A stretch of DNA of 35,229 bases from an archaeon (GCA_016550485.1 JABXGV010000181.1:1-35229); one strand, 5' to 3'. Shown: positions 7,886 to 17,122, numbered from the stretch's first letter. The notes: a model not told the origin generated them from the sequence alone. Numbers and translations: made by a program.

Positions 7886-8764
7886 ATGCCTGCTGAAGTT
7901 CATTTCATTAATAGGGGTCTTTTGCTTGTAAGAATTGACGATTACTTACGTCGAGAATTATCACGGGCAGGTTATGCTGGGGTTGAACTCCAAAAGACCC
8001 CACTGGGTACTCGAGTAATTATCTTTGCGGCGCGTCCTGGAATGGTTATTGGGCGGCGAGGAGCAACAGTGCGGCAGTTAACTGAGGACCTCGAGTCAGA
8101 ATTCGGGTTAGAAGCCCCACAAATTGAGGTAAGTGAAATTGAAATCCCTGAGCACAACGGTGCTGTTATGGCTGAACGCCTCGCTCAACGATTAGAACGT
8201 GGTGACCACTTCCGCCGTGCGTCTTATGGGGTTCTCCGCCGAATCATGCACACAGGAGTTACCGGTGCTGAAATCACCATCAAGGGCAAGCTCACCAGTC
8301 GCCGATCGCGATACCAAAAATTCCGTAGTGGCTTCGTTGCAAAAACAGGGGAGCCTGTAAGAGAGAACGTAAGCCATGGTATCGCAACTGCTGTTATGAA
8401 GCAAGGAGTGATAGGCATTCAGGTCAGAATTATGAAACCAGATGCTATTAGTCCTGATAAGCCACTGATTCAGCATCGTGAACCTGAAACTCCTGCTGCC
8501 CCTGCGGAGGTTGAAGTCGTCGAGGAAGAAGGCCCGTTAGAAGAGGCTTCCTCGATTGAGGAGTATGCCGAGGTTAGCGAGGAGAGCATAGAAGTTGATG
8601 GAACTCCTCATGAGACGCTAACAGAAGAAGAGGATGCAGTACCACCAGCAGAGGAGGCTCCTGAGGAGAAGCCGAAGCGTAAGCGGCGTACCAAGAAGGC
8701 GGAGGAGGCTCCTGAGGAGAAGCCGAAGCGTAAGCGGCGTACCAAGAAGGCGGAGGAGACCTAG
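7886..8764 (+). CDS. rps3: 30S ribosomal protein S3 (uS3) with acidic/basic C-terminal tail
   Basis: KH domain 'TRVIIFAARPGMVIGRRG' and S3 C-domain 'GAEITIKGKLTSRRSRYQKF'; low-complexity tail. Confidence 0.95.
   Translation: MPAEVHFINRGLLLVRIDDYLRRELSRAGYAGVELQKTPLGTRVIIFAARPGMVIGRRGATVRQLTEDLESEFGLEAPQIEVSEIEIPEHNGAVMAERLAQRLERGDHFRRASYGVLRRIMHTGVTGAEITIKGKLTSRRSRYQKFRSGFVAKTGEPVRENVSHGIATAVMKQGVIGIQVRIMKPDAISPDKPLIQHREPETPAAPAEVEVVEEEGPLEEASSIEEYAEVSEESIEVDGTPHETLTEEEDAVPPAEEAPEEKPKRKRRTKKAEEAPEEKPKRKRRTKKAEET
8651..8752 (+). repeat. 51-bp perfect tandem duplication in S3 tail ([17 protein letters not shown] x2)
   Basis: 8651-8701 and 8702-8752 are identical by direct reading, followed by partial 'gaggag'. 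Confidence 0.95.
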
Positions 8765-8788
8765 GAAAAATTTTGGAGACGAAGCACG

Positions 8789-9043
8789 ATGGCAATCTTG
8801 AAGATGTCAGAAATACGAGAAATGAATTCAGAGGAGATTGATCGGAAACTTGTGGAGCTTCGTTCTGAATTAGCAAAACAAAGAGCTGCGATGGCATCCG
8901 GTGCAGGTATGGAAAACCCGGGTGTCATTCGTGCACTTCGAAGAAGTATAGCTCGTATTCTTACTTATCTCAACGAACAACGCATTCTTACTGCAGAAGA
9001 AGAACCAGAGGAAGCACCAGAAGAAGAGGGTGGAGATGAATAG
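8789..9043 (+). CDS. rpl29: 50S ribosomal protein L29 (uL29)
   Basis: '[28 protein letters not shown]...[21 protein letters not shown]'; acidic tail. Confidence 0.93.
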   Translation: MAILKMSEIREMNSEEIDRKLVELRSELAKQRAAMASGAGMENPGVIRALRRSIARILTYLNEQRILTAEEEPEEAPEEEGGDE

Positions 9044-9046
9044 AAA

Positions 9047-9322
9047 TTGCAAAATAATCTAACTATTTCTCCGCTTATCGGACTCGAAGTGAAGATTGTA
9101 CACTCAGCAAATTCCAGTCAAACCAACATGGCTGGTCGAGTCGTTGATGAAACTCATGGTACAATCACATTATCTGATGGTAATCGTAGTGTTATCATTC
9201 CCAAAGATGTAGCAATATTCGAGATTGTACTTCCTAATGGTCGGATACACAAGGTGGATGGCAAGGCTCTTGTCGGTCACCCCGCAGAACGCATAAGGAG
9301 GGCGAAAAGGCAAAGATGGTAG
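9047..9322 (+). CDS. rnp1: RNase P protein component 1 (Rpp29/Pop4)
   Basis: 'LIGLEVKIVHSANSSQTNMAGRVVDETHGTITL...' in canonical L29-S17 position; TTG start. Confidence 0.9.
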   Translation: MQNNLTISPLIGLEVKIVHSANSSQTNMAGRVVDETHGTITLSDGNRSVIIPKDVAIFEIVLPNGRIHKVDGKALVGHPAERIRRAKRQRW

Positions 9323-9666
9323 CAAATGACATAGGGCTCAAAGTGAAACCGCCGGATCGTGAATGCCAGGACCCCCGGTGTCCTTTCCATGGCACTCTGC
9401 CAGTTCGGGGTCGGGTACTAACTGGAAAGGTAGCAGGTACAAGGATGAAGGGTACAATCACAATTCGAAGGGAATATTTGAGGTTCGTAAACAAATACAG
9501 GCGATACGCGCGCTGCCATTCCATGATGTCAGCCCACCTCCCGCCTTGCATTGAAGTAGAGGAAGGAGATGTAGTTAGAATTGCGGAATGTCGACCGCTG
9601 AGCAAAACTGTATCCTTTGTGGTCGTAGAACGCACTAAATCTATGGAGGAAAAAGAGAGTGTCTAA
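9316..9666 (+). CDS. rps17: 30S ribosomal protein S17 (uS17)
   Basis: Archaeal S17 with '[23 protein letters not shown]' and '[23 protein letters not shown]'. Confidence 0.95.
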   Translation: MVANDIGLKVKPPDRECQDPRCPFHGTLPVRGRVLTGKVAGTRMKGTITIRREYLRFVNKYRRYARCHSMMSAHLPPCIEVEEGDVVRIAECRPLSKTVSFVVVERTKSMEEKESV

Positions 9667-10081
9667 ACGAGGAGGAAAAGGACGCGGAATATCAGTTCAC
9701 AAGATATGTCGGGGGCTCCCAACGGGTGCCCGGCTTACCGTTGCGGATAACAGTGGTGCCAAAGTTGTAGAGTTGATTTCTGTTATTGGCTGGCAAGGAA
9801 GACTACGACGACAGCCTGCTGCCAGCGTCGCTGATATGGTAGTAGTCTCTTGTAAGGTAGGTTCAGAAAAAATGCGACGCCAGGTTCTCCGTGCGGTCGT
9901 TGTTCGTCAACGTCGCCCTTTCCGGCGTGTGAGTGGTCAATGGATTCGCTTTGAAGATAACGCAGTGGTAATCACTTCAGAAACTGGTGATCCTCAGGGT
10001 TCTGAGATTCGAGGGCCAGTCGCTCGTGAAGCAGCTGAAAGATGGCCACGAGTAGCTAGTGTAGCCAGTATCATAGTGTAG
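9659..10081 (+). CDS. rpl14: 50S ribosomal protein L14 (uL14)
   Basis: '[27 protein letters not shown]' and '[53 protein letters not shown]'. Confidence 0.96.
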   Translation: MSKRGGKGRGISVHKICRGLPTGARLTVADNSGAKVVELISVIGWQGRLRRQPAASVADMVVVSCKVGSEKMRRQVLRAVVVRQRRPFRRVSGQWIRFEDNAVVITSETGDPQGSEIRGPVAREAAERWPRVASVASIIV

Positions 10082-10091
10082 GTGTAGAAGA

Positions 10092-10472
10092 ATGGTAACT
10101 CGTCAACCCAGAAAACAGCGAAAACGGCTTTACACGAAGCCGTGGCATCAGCGCCACAAACTACTTACTGCTCGCCTGGCCCCAGACCTCGCTGAAAAAT
10201 ATGGTATACGTAACTTACCAGTTCACAAGGGTGATACAGTGCTAGTTTGTCGTGGCGCGTTCCGAGACTCGGAGGGCACAGTAACGAAAGTGGATATGAA
10301 GACTGTGCGCATACATGTCGAGAATATCACCATCGATAAAGTCGATGGCTCCGCAGTTCCTTTTCCAATTCCGCCCTGCAATGTGCTTATCACAAAGCTA
10401 GCAAAGTTGGATGAAAAACGTCAAGCTATTATTGATCGAAAGGCGGCAGGGATTCAAGAATCACAAATATGA
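10092..10472 (+). CDS. rpl24: 50S ribosomal protein L24 (uL24)
   Basis: 'RHKLLTARLAPDLAEKYGIRNLPVHKGDTVLVCRGAFRDSEGTVTKVD' KOW motif. Confidence 0.95.
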   Translation: MVTRQPRKQRKRLYTKPWHQRHKLLTARLAPDLAEKYGIRNLPVHKGDTVLVCRGAFRDSEGTVTKVDMKTVRIHVENITIDKVDGSAVPFPIPPCNVLITKLAKLDEKRQAIIDRKAAGIQESQI

Positions 10473-10488
10473 GACAAGGTGCAGATAG

Positions 10489-11229
10489 ATGCCAAAGGGA
10501 TCAAGAAAACATCTGAAACGATTGGCGGCTCCAGGTCACTGGCAAATCCGAAGAAAGGAGCACCCTTTCACTATCCGAACCAGTCCAGGCAGTCACTCTC
10601 TCACCGAGAGTATTCCCCTTGCAGTTGTTGTAAGAGATATGCTCAACCTTACAACGACCTTTAAAGAAACTCGCCGTGTTATCGCGCGTGGAGCGGTCAA
10701 AGTAGACGGAATTGTACGTAAGAACTACAAACATCCTGTAGGGCTAATGGACGTTGTAGAAATCCCTGAAATCAAGGTACGGTATCGTATGGTCCCATCT
10801 TCACAGCACCTCCTATCGATTCACTCCATACCTAAAGGCGAGGTTGGGGTAAAACTTTGTAAAATCGTAGGAAAGACCACTGTTGTTAAGGGTAATGTAC
10901 AGTTGCACCTCCATGACGGTAGAAATGTCCTCGTTACCGTTAAAGATCCTAAAACAAAACCAGAACAGGAATACAACAGCGGCGACACCCTACTCATTAC
11001 AATTCCCAAACAGGGAATTCAAACTCGGATACCTCTGAAAGAAGGTGTTACTGCAATAATTACTGGCGGTGTCCACACAGGTTTTGTAGGTGTCCTTGAG
11101 AAGATAGATACCGAAATAAAACTTGGTACTATAAAAGGAGCTGATGGAACCACATTCCAAACCGCCTTACGATACGTCTTTGCTATAGGCGAAGATAAAT
11201 CTCTCATTTCATTACCGGAGGGTAGCTGA
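10489..11229 (+). CDS. rps4e: 30S ribosomal protein S4e
   Basis: 'MPKGSRKHLKRLAAPGHWQIRRKEHPFTIRTSPGSHSLTESIPL'. Confidence 0.95.
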   Translation: MPKGSRKHLKRLAAPGHWQIRRKEHPFTIRTSPGSHSLTESIPLAVVVRDMLNLTTTFKETRRVIARGAVKVDGIVRKNYKHPVGLMDVVEIPEIKVRYRMVPSSQHLLSIHSIPKGEVGVKLCKIVGKTTVVKGNVQLHLHDGRNVLVTVKDPKTKPEQEYNSGDTLLITIPKQGIQTRIPLKEGVTAIITGGVHTGFVGVLEKIDTEIKLGTIKGADGTTFQTALRYVFAIGEDKSLISLPEGS

Positions 11230-11918
11230 TGCCAAGCGACAAGCCTGAAGAAAAGCCCAAGAGAAAACGACGCAGCACAACGGCGAAACCGAAGCCATCA
11301 TCTAAACCAGCTAAGGCTAAGACAGATGCAAAGCCCAAGACTAAACGGGTAGCGAAACCGAAGCCATCAAAACCCAAATTAAAGAAAGATAACATGATGC
11401 GTAAGCCGTTTATCTCAAAGGTGGTCGTAAATATGTCTCTTGGTTCTGGTGGTGAAATTCTAGCTAAGGCAAAAACTGTCTTGGAGTCACTAACCGAACA
11501 GAAACCAGTAGATGTGCTAGCAAAGTCCCATAATCGGGATTTTGGTTTGCGTAAGGGTGGGCCCATGGGTTGTAAAGTTACTTTACGTGGTCAAAAAGCC
11601 ATCGACTTCGCCAAGCGTGCGCTCGATGTTAAAGACAATCAACTTCCAATTTCTTCAGTTGACCATGGAGGTAATGTATCATTCGGTATATCTGAGCATA
11701 TCCAAATACCGGGCACCAAATACGATCCTGATCTAGGGATATTTGGAATGGATGTCTGTATATGCACAGAGCGACCTGGGTACCGTATAAACCGTCGACG
11801 TCGTACACGCCGACGAATTCCTCAACGTCACCGAGTGACCAAGGAGGCATCAGTAGAATTACTAACGCGGGAACTTGGCGTAAAATTCACTCGACCAGAA
11901 GAGGAGGAGGAAGAATAG
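11229..11918 (+). CDS. rpl5: 50S ribosomal protein L5 (uL5) with about 55-residue Lys/Pro-rich N-terminal extension
   Basis: Core '[38 protein letters not shown]...[17 protein letters not shown]'; start overlaps the S4e stop (tgATG). Confidence 0.93.
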   Translation: MPSDKPEEKPKRKRRSTTAKPKPSSKPAKAKTDAKPKTKRVAKPKPSKPKLKKDNMMRKPFISKVVVNMSLGSGGEILAKAKTVLESLTEQKPVDVLAKSHNRDFGLRKGGPMGCKVTLRGQKAIDFAKRALDVKDNQLPISSVDHGGNVSFGISEHIQIPGTKYDPDLGIFGMDVCICTERPGYRINRRRRTRRRIPQRHRVTKEASVELLTRELGVKFTRPEEEEEE

Positions 11919-11919
11919 T

Positions 11920-12069
11920 ATGTCCAAAGAAAAAGGTCAAGGTAAAGGCAGCCGCAGCTGTCGGCGATGCGGGACCCACCGTGCTATTATCCGCAGCTAT
12001 AAGATTATGCTCTGTAGGCGGTGCTTCCGCGAGGTAGCAGAGCGACTAGGCTTCCGAAAATTTAGTTGA
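11920..12069 (+). CDS. rps14: 30S ribosomal protein S14 (uS14), zinc-binding type; missing from the ORF track because it is 49 aa
   Basis: Hand translation: [49 protein letters not shown], with CxxC...CxxC; canonical L5-S14-S8 position. Confidence 0.95.
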   Translation: MSKEKGQGKGSRSCRRCGTHRAIIRSYKIMLCRRCFREVAERLGFRKFS

Positions 12070-12084
12070 AAGAGGTAAAAAGAA

Positions 12085-12477
12085 ATGGTAGTATCAGACC
12101 CACTTGCAGATGCTTATTCAAATATAATGAACCACGAGTTACTTCGGAAGCGGGAGGTCATACTCCGCCCAGCCTCGAAAAAAGTGGGAGCAGCGCTACG
12201 GATTATGCAGCGTCTTGGCTATATTGGTGAATTCGAGTTCATTGATGATGGGAAAGCTGGTATGTTTCGTGTTGAACTACTAGGTCGCATAAACAAATGT
12301 GGTGTAATCAAGCCACATTACGCCGTCAAACGTACGGAATTCGAATATTGGGAAAAACGATACCTCCCAGCAAGGCAATTCGGAATTCTCATAGTATCTA
12401 CTTCGAAGGGCTTTATGACTCACAGGGAAGCTGTTGAACAAGGTCATGGTGGACGGTTAATCGCCTACATCTATTAA
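12085..12477 (+). CDS. rps8: 30S ribosomal protein S8 (uS8)
   Basis: '[55 protein letters not shown]...[18 protein letters not shown]'. Confidence 0.96.
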   Translation: MVVSDPLADAYSNIMNHELLRKREVILRPASKKVGAALRIMQRLGYIGEFEFIDDGKAGMFRVELLGRINKCGVIKPHYAVKRTEFEYWEKRYLPARQFGILIVSTSKGFMTHREAVEQGHGGRLIAYIY

Positions 12478-12488
12478 GAAACGGAGTT

Positions 12489-13061
12489 ATGAACAAGATG
12501 CCTCCAAAAACAACTCATTACGAATTGACGACACCCCTACTCGAGGGTATAAAAGTCCAAGTTGATGGCAGCGTTGTTACCGTCAGTGGACCAAAAGGTG
12601 AAATTGTTCGTGATTTCACTCACGCTGAAGTGACAATCCAGCGCAAAGGCAAGGCAATTCGGGTCTCCGTTGAATATCCTCGTAGCCGACTGATTGCCCT
12701 TGTGGGCACAATCACTTCACATATCCGGAACATGATGTTAGGTGTGACTGCAGGCGTTACATATAAAATGAAAATAGTCTTCGCACACTTTCCACCAAAT
12801 GTAAAGGTTGCAAACGACAAGCTAATCATAGAGAACTTCTACGGCGAAAAGGCTCCTCGAGTCGCCCAAATTTTGCCAGGTGTCAAAGTGGAAATAAAAG
12901 GTGACGACATCATTCTCGAAGGCATCGAAATAGAACAAGTTGGACAGACAGCAGCAAACATCCAACACGCAACTAAACTTCGGAGAAAGGACCCCCGGAA
13001 ATTCCATGACGGAATTTATGTCTTCGAGAAGCGCATTGGCGAACGTTTGTGGAAGGTTTAG
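12489..13061 (+). CDS. rpl6: 50S ribosomal protein L6 (uL6)
   Basis: 'VQVDGSVVTVSGPKGEIVRDF' and 'VEIKGDDIILEGIEIEQVGQTAANIQHATKLRRKDPRKFHDGIYV'. Confidence 0.96.
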   Translation: MNKMPPKTTHYELTTPLLEGIKVQVDGSVVTVSGPKGEIVRDFTHAEVTIQRKGKAIRVSVEYPRSRLIALVGTITSHIRNMMLGVTAGVTYKMKIVFAHFPPNVKVANDKLIIENFYGEKAPRVAQILPGVKVEIKGDDIILEGIEIEQVGQTAANIQHATKLRRKDPRKFHDGIYVFEKRIGERLWKV

Positions 13062-13082
13062 ATCAGATGAGGTGGACTACGA

Positions 13083-13529
13083 ATGAAGATGAGTAAACGC
13101 TTGAAAAAGTTGAAGCAGGTTTTACGTCGCAAACGCCAAGGAAAGGCTCGCATGCCGCGGTTTGTACGCCCTGAGAGTTGGAGGTACAAGCGACTTGATA
13201 CTGGCTGGAGACGCGCAAGAGGAATTGACTCAAAGATTCGAAGAAAGCACAAGGGGTTCCCTGTGATGCCTTCTATAGGCTATCGGAGCCCTTCCAAATT
13301 GCGCAATCTGCACCCCTCTGGCTTAGAGGAAGTTCTTGTCTATAATGTCCATCAATTAGAAGGGCTCCATCCCAAATTCAAGGCTGTCCGAATTGCACGC
13401 CGCGTTGGAGACCGAAAGAGACTCGATATTCTAGACCGAGCAGATGAACTGGGTTTGCATGTGCTAAACCCACGGATGAAAACGCGCGTCATCGAAGACA
13501 TTCTCACTAAATCCGGAGAGGAACTCTAA
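13083..13529 (+). CDS. rpl32e: 50S ribosomal protein L32e
   Basis: 'RFVRPESWRYKRLDTGWRRARGIDSKIRRKHKGFPVMPSIGYRSP', 'VYNVHQLEGL'. Confidence 0.94.
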   Translation: MKMSKRLKKLKQVLRRKRQGKARMPRFVRPESWRYKRLDTGWRRARGIDSKIRRKHKGFPVMPSIGYRSPSKLRNLHPSGLEEVLVYNVHQLEGLHPKFKAVRIARRVGDRKRLDILDRADELGLHVLNPRMKTRVIEDILTKSGEEL

Positions 13530-13545
13530 GAGCAGGTGATAACTT

Positions 13546-13995
13546 ATGGATCTACGTCCACAACGAAGGTTAGCGGCACGGGTGCTTAAAGTGGGTCATA
13601 ATCGCATTTGGATTGATCCTAATAGGATTGACGACGTCGCTATGGCTATTCGTCGCGATGATATCCGCCGCCTTGTCCACGAAGGCGCTATCCGCAGAGT
13701 CCAAGTTCAAGGTGTTAGTCGTAGCAGGGCAAAACTACTTCACCTGAAACGAAAGCGAGGACTCCGTCGCGGATTTGGTAGCCGTGAAGGCACTCGCACA
13801 GCAGCGCTCTCGCGTAAAGAACGCTGGATGATTCGGATTCGAGCTATTCGACGCCATTTAAAGAAGCTTCGAGCACGTCGTGTTATCAAACCTCGGGATT
13901 ATCGGCGGCTATATAGATTAGCAAAGGGCGGCATGTTCGATTCTATACGCCGCGTAGAATTTTACATCAAGGAACATAAAATGAAGAGGCGATAA
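13546..13995 (+). CDS. rpl19e: 50S ribosomal protein L19e
   Basis: 'MDLRPQRRLAARVLKVGHNRIWIDPNRIDDVAMAIRRDDIRRLVHEGAI', 'GSREGTRTAALSRKERWMIRIRAIR'. Confidence 0.96.
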   Translation: MDLRPQRRLAARVLKVGHNRIWIDPNRIDDVAMAIRRDDIRRLVHEGAIRRVQVQGVSRSRAKLLHLKRKRGLRRGFGSREGTRTAALSRKERWMIRIRAIRRHLKKLRARRVIKPRDYRRLYRLAKGGMFDSIRRVEFYIKEHKMKRR

Positions 13996-13998
13996 ACC

Positions 13999-14604
13999 AT
14001 GGCAACAGGACCCCGATATAAAGTTGTATTCAGACGCCGGCGGCAAGGCAAGACCGATTACCATGCTAGACGCCGTATGATTAGATCAAATCGTCCTCGG
14101 CTAGTTGTCCGATGCACCGGTAAGCGTATACTTGTGCAGGTAATGAAAGCGCTACCACAGGGTGACCACACCATTGCTGCTGTTGACTCGAAACAGCTAA
14201 CGAAACTTGGATGGCGTGGAGGCGTCAAGAACGTACCTGCCGCATACCTCGCAGGATACCTTGCAGGCCATTTATCACTCAGCAACGGTGTTTCATCGGC
14301 TATAGTCGATATTGGTCTATCTAAGCCTATCCCCGGGGGGCGGATATTTGCTGCAGTCAAAGGTGCTATTGATGCAGGACTAGATATTCCTTGTGAGGCA
14401 AAGATGTTCCCTTCAGAGAAACGTATCCGCGGGGATCATATTGCTGCATATGCCAAGGATCTTAGCAAAAACGCGCCTCAGGATTTCAAGCGTCAATTTG
14501 GAAAGATATCAAAGGGGCGTGTCGATTTAACACAAATACCTGCCATGTTCGAAAAAACCAAATCTAAGATAGGTGGCTCGCCTAGACGGAGGTCAACTAA
14601 GTGA
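13999..14604 (+). CDS. rpl18: 50S ribosomal protein L18 (uL18)
   Basis: '[44 protein letters not shown]'. Confidence 0.95.
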   Translation: MATGPRYKVVFRRRRQGKTDYHARRRMIRSNRPRLVVRCTGKRILVQVMKALPQGDHTIAAVDSKQLTKLGWRGGVKNVPAAYLAGYLAGHLSLSNGVSSAIVDIGLSKPIPGGRIFAAVKGAIDAGLDIPCEAKMFPSEKRIRGDHIAAYAKDLSKNAPQDFKRQFGKISKGRVDLTQIPAMFEKTKSKIGGSPRRRSTK

Positions 14605-15257
14605 GCAGACGCCAGCGTCCGCGCCAACCATTCGCTGTTGAAGAATGGGAACCTGTAACAAGTGTCGGGCGAATGGTTAAGGAAGGTCAAATAAGCAGCA
14701 TTGAAGACCTCTTCCAGCTCGGTCTTCCGATACGAGAGCCCCAGATAATTGATGTATTACTTCCCGATTTGCAGGAGGAAGTAATCGATATTAACCTAGT
14801 TCAAAAGCAGACCGATGCTGGTGAGAAGTCTCGCTTCAAGGCTACGGTGATTGTAGGAACTGATGCAGGCTACGTTGGTATTGGTGAAGGGAAAGCTAAG
14901 GAAATAGGGCCTGCAATTCGTAAGGCAATTCTTCGTGCTAAAATTAATCTCACTCCCGTTCGACGGGGATGCGGTAGCTGGGAGTGTGGTTGTCGTGATC
15001 CTCACTCTATTCCGTTCAAAGTAGATGGAAAGACAGGGAGCGTCCGAGTAACCCTTATACCTGCCCCGAAGGGAGTTGGTCTAGTAGCCGCGGATACAAT
15101 CAAAGTTGTGCTGCGCCTTGCAGGGATTCATGATGTCTGGTCGCGAACACGTGGGAACACGCGAACTACAATAAACTTTGCTCACGCAGTCTATGAAGCG
15201 TTAAGGAAAAGCCATAGAATAATGTCACCTCAAGATTGGACTAGGGGGTCAGAATAA
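14601..15257 (+). CDS. rps5: 30S ribosomal protein S5 (uS5)
   Basis: '[54 protein letters not shown]'; GTG start overlaps L18 stop by 4 nt. Confidence 0.96.
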   Translation: MSRRQRPRQPFAVEEWEPVTSVGRMVKEGQISSIEDLFQLGLPIREPQIIDVLLPDLQEEVIDINLVQKQTDAGEKSRFKATVIVGTDAGYVGIGEGKAKEIGPAIRKAILRAKINLTPVRRGCGSWECGCRDPHSIPFKVDGKTGSVRVTLIPAPKGVGLVAADTIKVVLRLAGIHDVWSRTRGNTRTTINFAHAVYEALRKSHRIMSPQDWTRGSE

Positions 15258-15258
15258 G

Positions 15259-15753
15259 ATGCCAAAGAGAAAAACTGGTGAAAATACCCGTATTGCTGTT
15301 ATCCGGTTACGCAGTAGCATTGGTCTACGCCAAGATGTTAAAGAAACGCTGCTAACACTCAACCTCTCTCGTGTAAATCACGCGGTTGTCATCGACAAGA
15401 GAGCCTCGTACTTGGGGATGCTCCAGAAGGTTAAAGACGCTGTCACTTGGGGTGAACTCGATGCTGCAACGCTTACCCGGCTCCTACAGAAACGCGGTCG
15501 TCTCGAAGGTAATCGGCGGCTCACTGATGATTATATTACGCGGAGAACAAAATACAAGAGTATTGAAGAATTCGCCGCGTCTCTCCTCGCCTTCAAAGCC
15601 GAACTCGCTGATGTTCCCAAACTTAAGAAGGTATTTCGGTTGCATCCTCCGTCGAAGGGCTTTCGGGGAAGCATAAAACTTCCATTTCAGAACTCTGGTG
15701 AGCTAGGGTATCGTGGGTCAGAGATTAATTTACTACTCAAACGAATGACCTAA
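15259..15753 (+). CDS. rpl30: 50S ribosomal protein L30 (uL30)
   Basis: 'IAVIRLRSSIGLRQDVKETLLTLNLSRVNHAVVIDKRASYLGMLQKVKDAVTWGELD'. Confidence 0.94.
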   Translation: MPKRKTGENTRIAVIRLRSSIGLRQDVKETLLTLNLSRVNHAVVIDKRASYLGMLQKVKDAVTWGELDAATLTRLLQKRGRLEGNRRLTDDYITRRTKYKSIEEFAASLLAFKAELADVPKLKKVFRLHPPSKGFRGSIKLPFQNSGELGYRGSEINLLLKRMT

Positions 15754-15777
15754 AGTAGGTAGGGTTCTCTGTTAGTT

Positions 15778-16329
15778 ATGGTGAGTGTATTGCCTGAGGA
15801 TGAAAGACGTAGAAAGAAGCTGCCTCCTTTCTGGGAGGATGAACTCTTCCAGAGCCAGTTCGAGGCAGTGAAACGTATGATTGAAGAGCTGATGGAAAAA
15901 CTTGACAGCACCTCATCTCAGGATTTATTCGAGTCAGATGCTGTAGACCTAGAGGGTCTTCTTCGTGAACTCCAAGGGAATCCTATGATTTGGGGCTTCT
16001 CTGTCACTGCCGATCCTGATGGACGTATTCGGCTGAACCCTTTCGGCAATCTCAGCACAGAAGGTTCAGCACCGTCGGTGAAAAACGAGAGGGAACCACT
16101 AATCGAAGTAATGGACCAAAATGGCGTATTCATAATCGTCGCAGAATTACCTGGTGTTCAGAAAGAAGACATTCAGCTGACAATAACTGAAACCCAAGTG
16201 ACAATTCGTGTCGATACACCAAAACGGAAATACTTCAAGGTCATTGACCTCTCAGTTCCCTGTAAACGCGAAGTCGCCCGGTTCACCTATGCAAACGGCA
16301 TCTTGGAGGTTCACTTACAAAAAAGATAG
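15778..16329 (+). CDS. Hsp20/alpha-crystallin-like small heat shock protein
   Basis: C-terminal 'PLIEVMDQNGVFIIVAELPGVQKEDIQLTITETQVTIRVDTPKRKYFKVIDLSVPCKREVARFTYANGILEVHLQKR' is alpha-crystallin/CS-like. Confidence 0.85.
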   Translation: MVSVLPEDERRRKKLPPFWEDELFQSQFEAVKRMIEELMEKLDSTSSQDLFESDAVDLEGLLRELQGNPMIWGFSVTADPDGRIRLNPFGNLSTEGSAPSVKNEREPLIEVMDQNGVFIIVAELPGVQKEDIQLTITETQVTIRVDTPKRKYFKVIDLSVPCKREVARFTYANGILEVHLQKR

Positions 16330-16362
16330 GAACTTGATGAAGAAAGCAGTGAGGTACAAAAA

Positions 16363-16932
16363 ATGGCATTACGAAAACCGAAACGCACACGCAAGCTTCG
16401 AGGCAGTCGCACACACGGCTACGGTCGAATTGGTCAACACCGAAAGGGTGGGCAACGCGGCGGCAAAGGTAAAGCAGGGGGACAGAAACATGATTGGACA
16501 TATACCACAGCCAAAGACTCCAAAAGATATGGCAAGCATGGTTTTCACAGACCTGCACAGATGAGAAGGCAACACCGGACTATCAATGTTGGCGAGATTG
16601 CCACCCATCTAGGCAAGTTCACAGAGGCGGCTCCAGACCCCAAGGGCCCACCAATTCCTATTGATTTGACAGCACATGGCTATGACAAAGTGCTAGGGGG
16701 AGGCGCTGTTCCTTTCCCTCTACAAGTCGTTGCACCGTTTTTCACACGCCGTGCAGCTGACAAAATCAAAGCTGCTGGTGGAAAAATCAAAGGCGAAGTT
16801 ATATCTGGTCCTGAAAAACCCAAGGCGAAGGCTACTACCGCTAAGCCCAAGGCGAAGGCTACTACCGCTAAGCCCAAGGCGAAGGCTACTACCGCTAAGC
16901 CCAAGACCAAAACTAAGAGAAAAAGGTCATAG
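16363..16932 (+). CDS. rpl15: 50S ribosomal protein L15 (uL15) with repeated Lys/Ala/Pro tail
   Basis: 'KRTRKLRGSRTHGYGRIGQHRKGGQRGGKGKAGGQKHDWTY' and '...KVLGGGAVPFPLQVVAPFFTRRAADKIKAAGGKI'. Confidence 0.95.
   Translation: MALRKPKRTRKLRGSRTHGYGRIGQHRKGGQRGGKGKAGGQKHDWTYTTAKDSKRYGKHGFHRPAQMRRQHRTINVGEIATHLGKFTEAAPDPKGPPIPIDLTAHGYDKVLGGGAVPFPLQVVAPFFTRRAADKIKAAGGKIKGEVISGPEKPKAKATTAKPKAKATTAKPKAKATTAKPKTKTKRKRS
16816..16896 (+). repeat. 27-bp tandem repeat x3 encoding KPKAKATTA in the L15 tail
   Basis: aaRcccaaggcgaaggctactaccgct repeated at 16816, 16843, 16870; one base differs in the first unit. Confidence 0.95.
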
Positions 16933-16943
16933 AAGTAATCCTT

Positions 16944-17028
16944 GAACACGCTCCAGCGGATACTATTGATGAACAGGAATGCACTCAAATGGTGTTTAGT
17001 TCATCAAATCTAAAAGGTTGGCGTGTTC
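16944..17028. ncRNA. Candidate structured RNA between L15 and secY (nested inverted repeats)
   Basis: GAACACGC(16944-16951)/GCGTGTTC(17021-17028) encloses TTGATGAAC(16966-16974)/GTTCATCAA(16999-17007), which encloses a weaker GCACT/GGTGT pairing (16981-16985/16991-16995). Confidence 0.45.
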
Positions 17029-17048
17029 TTAGCATTCTTTCATGGGCG

Positions 17049-17062
17049 GTAACTTTTAAAGG
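17049..17062 (+). promoter_or_regulatory. Candidate TATA promoter for secY
   Basis: 'taacttttaaagga', about 60-75 bp upstream of the secY GTG. Confidence 0.4.
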
Positions 17063-17122
17063 AATAGCCTCAATGGGCACTTCAAATTTATGAACTACCA
17101 AGCGATACGGAGGTGACAAGCT

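Noticed and set aside
8574-8897. 107-aa antisense ORF with internal repeats (PPSWYAAYASASPQE)
   Set aside because: The repeats are simply the reverse reading of the S3 tail duplication.
16960-16980. C/D box sRNA based on TTGATGAA
   Set aside because: C-box-like only; no D box (CTGA) at a suitable distance, and the segment is better explained as one arm of a 9-bp stem.
16680-16988. Antisense ORF with hydrophobic repeats (VVAFALGLA)
   Set aside because: Antisense reading of the L15 27-bp repeats.
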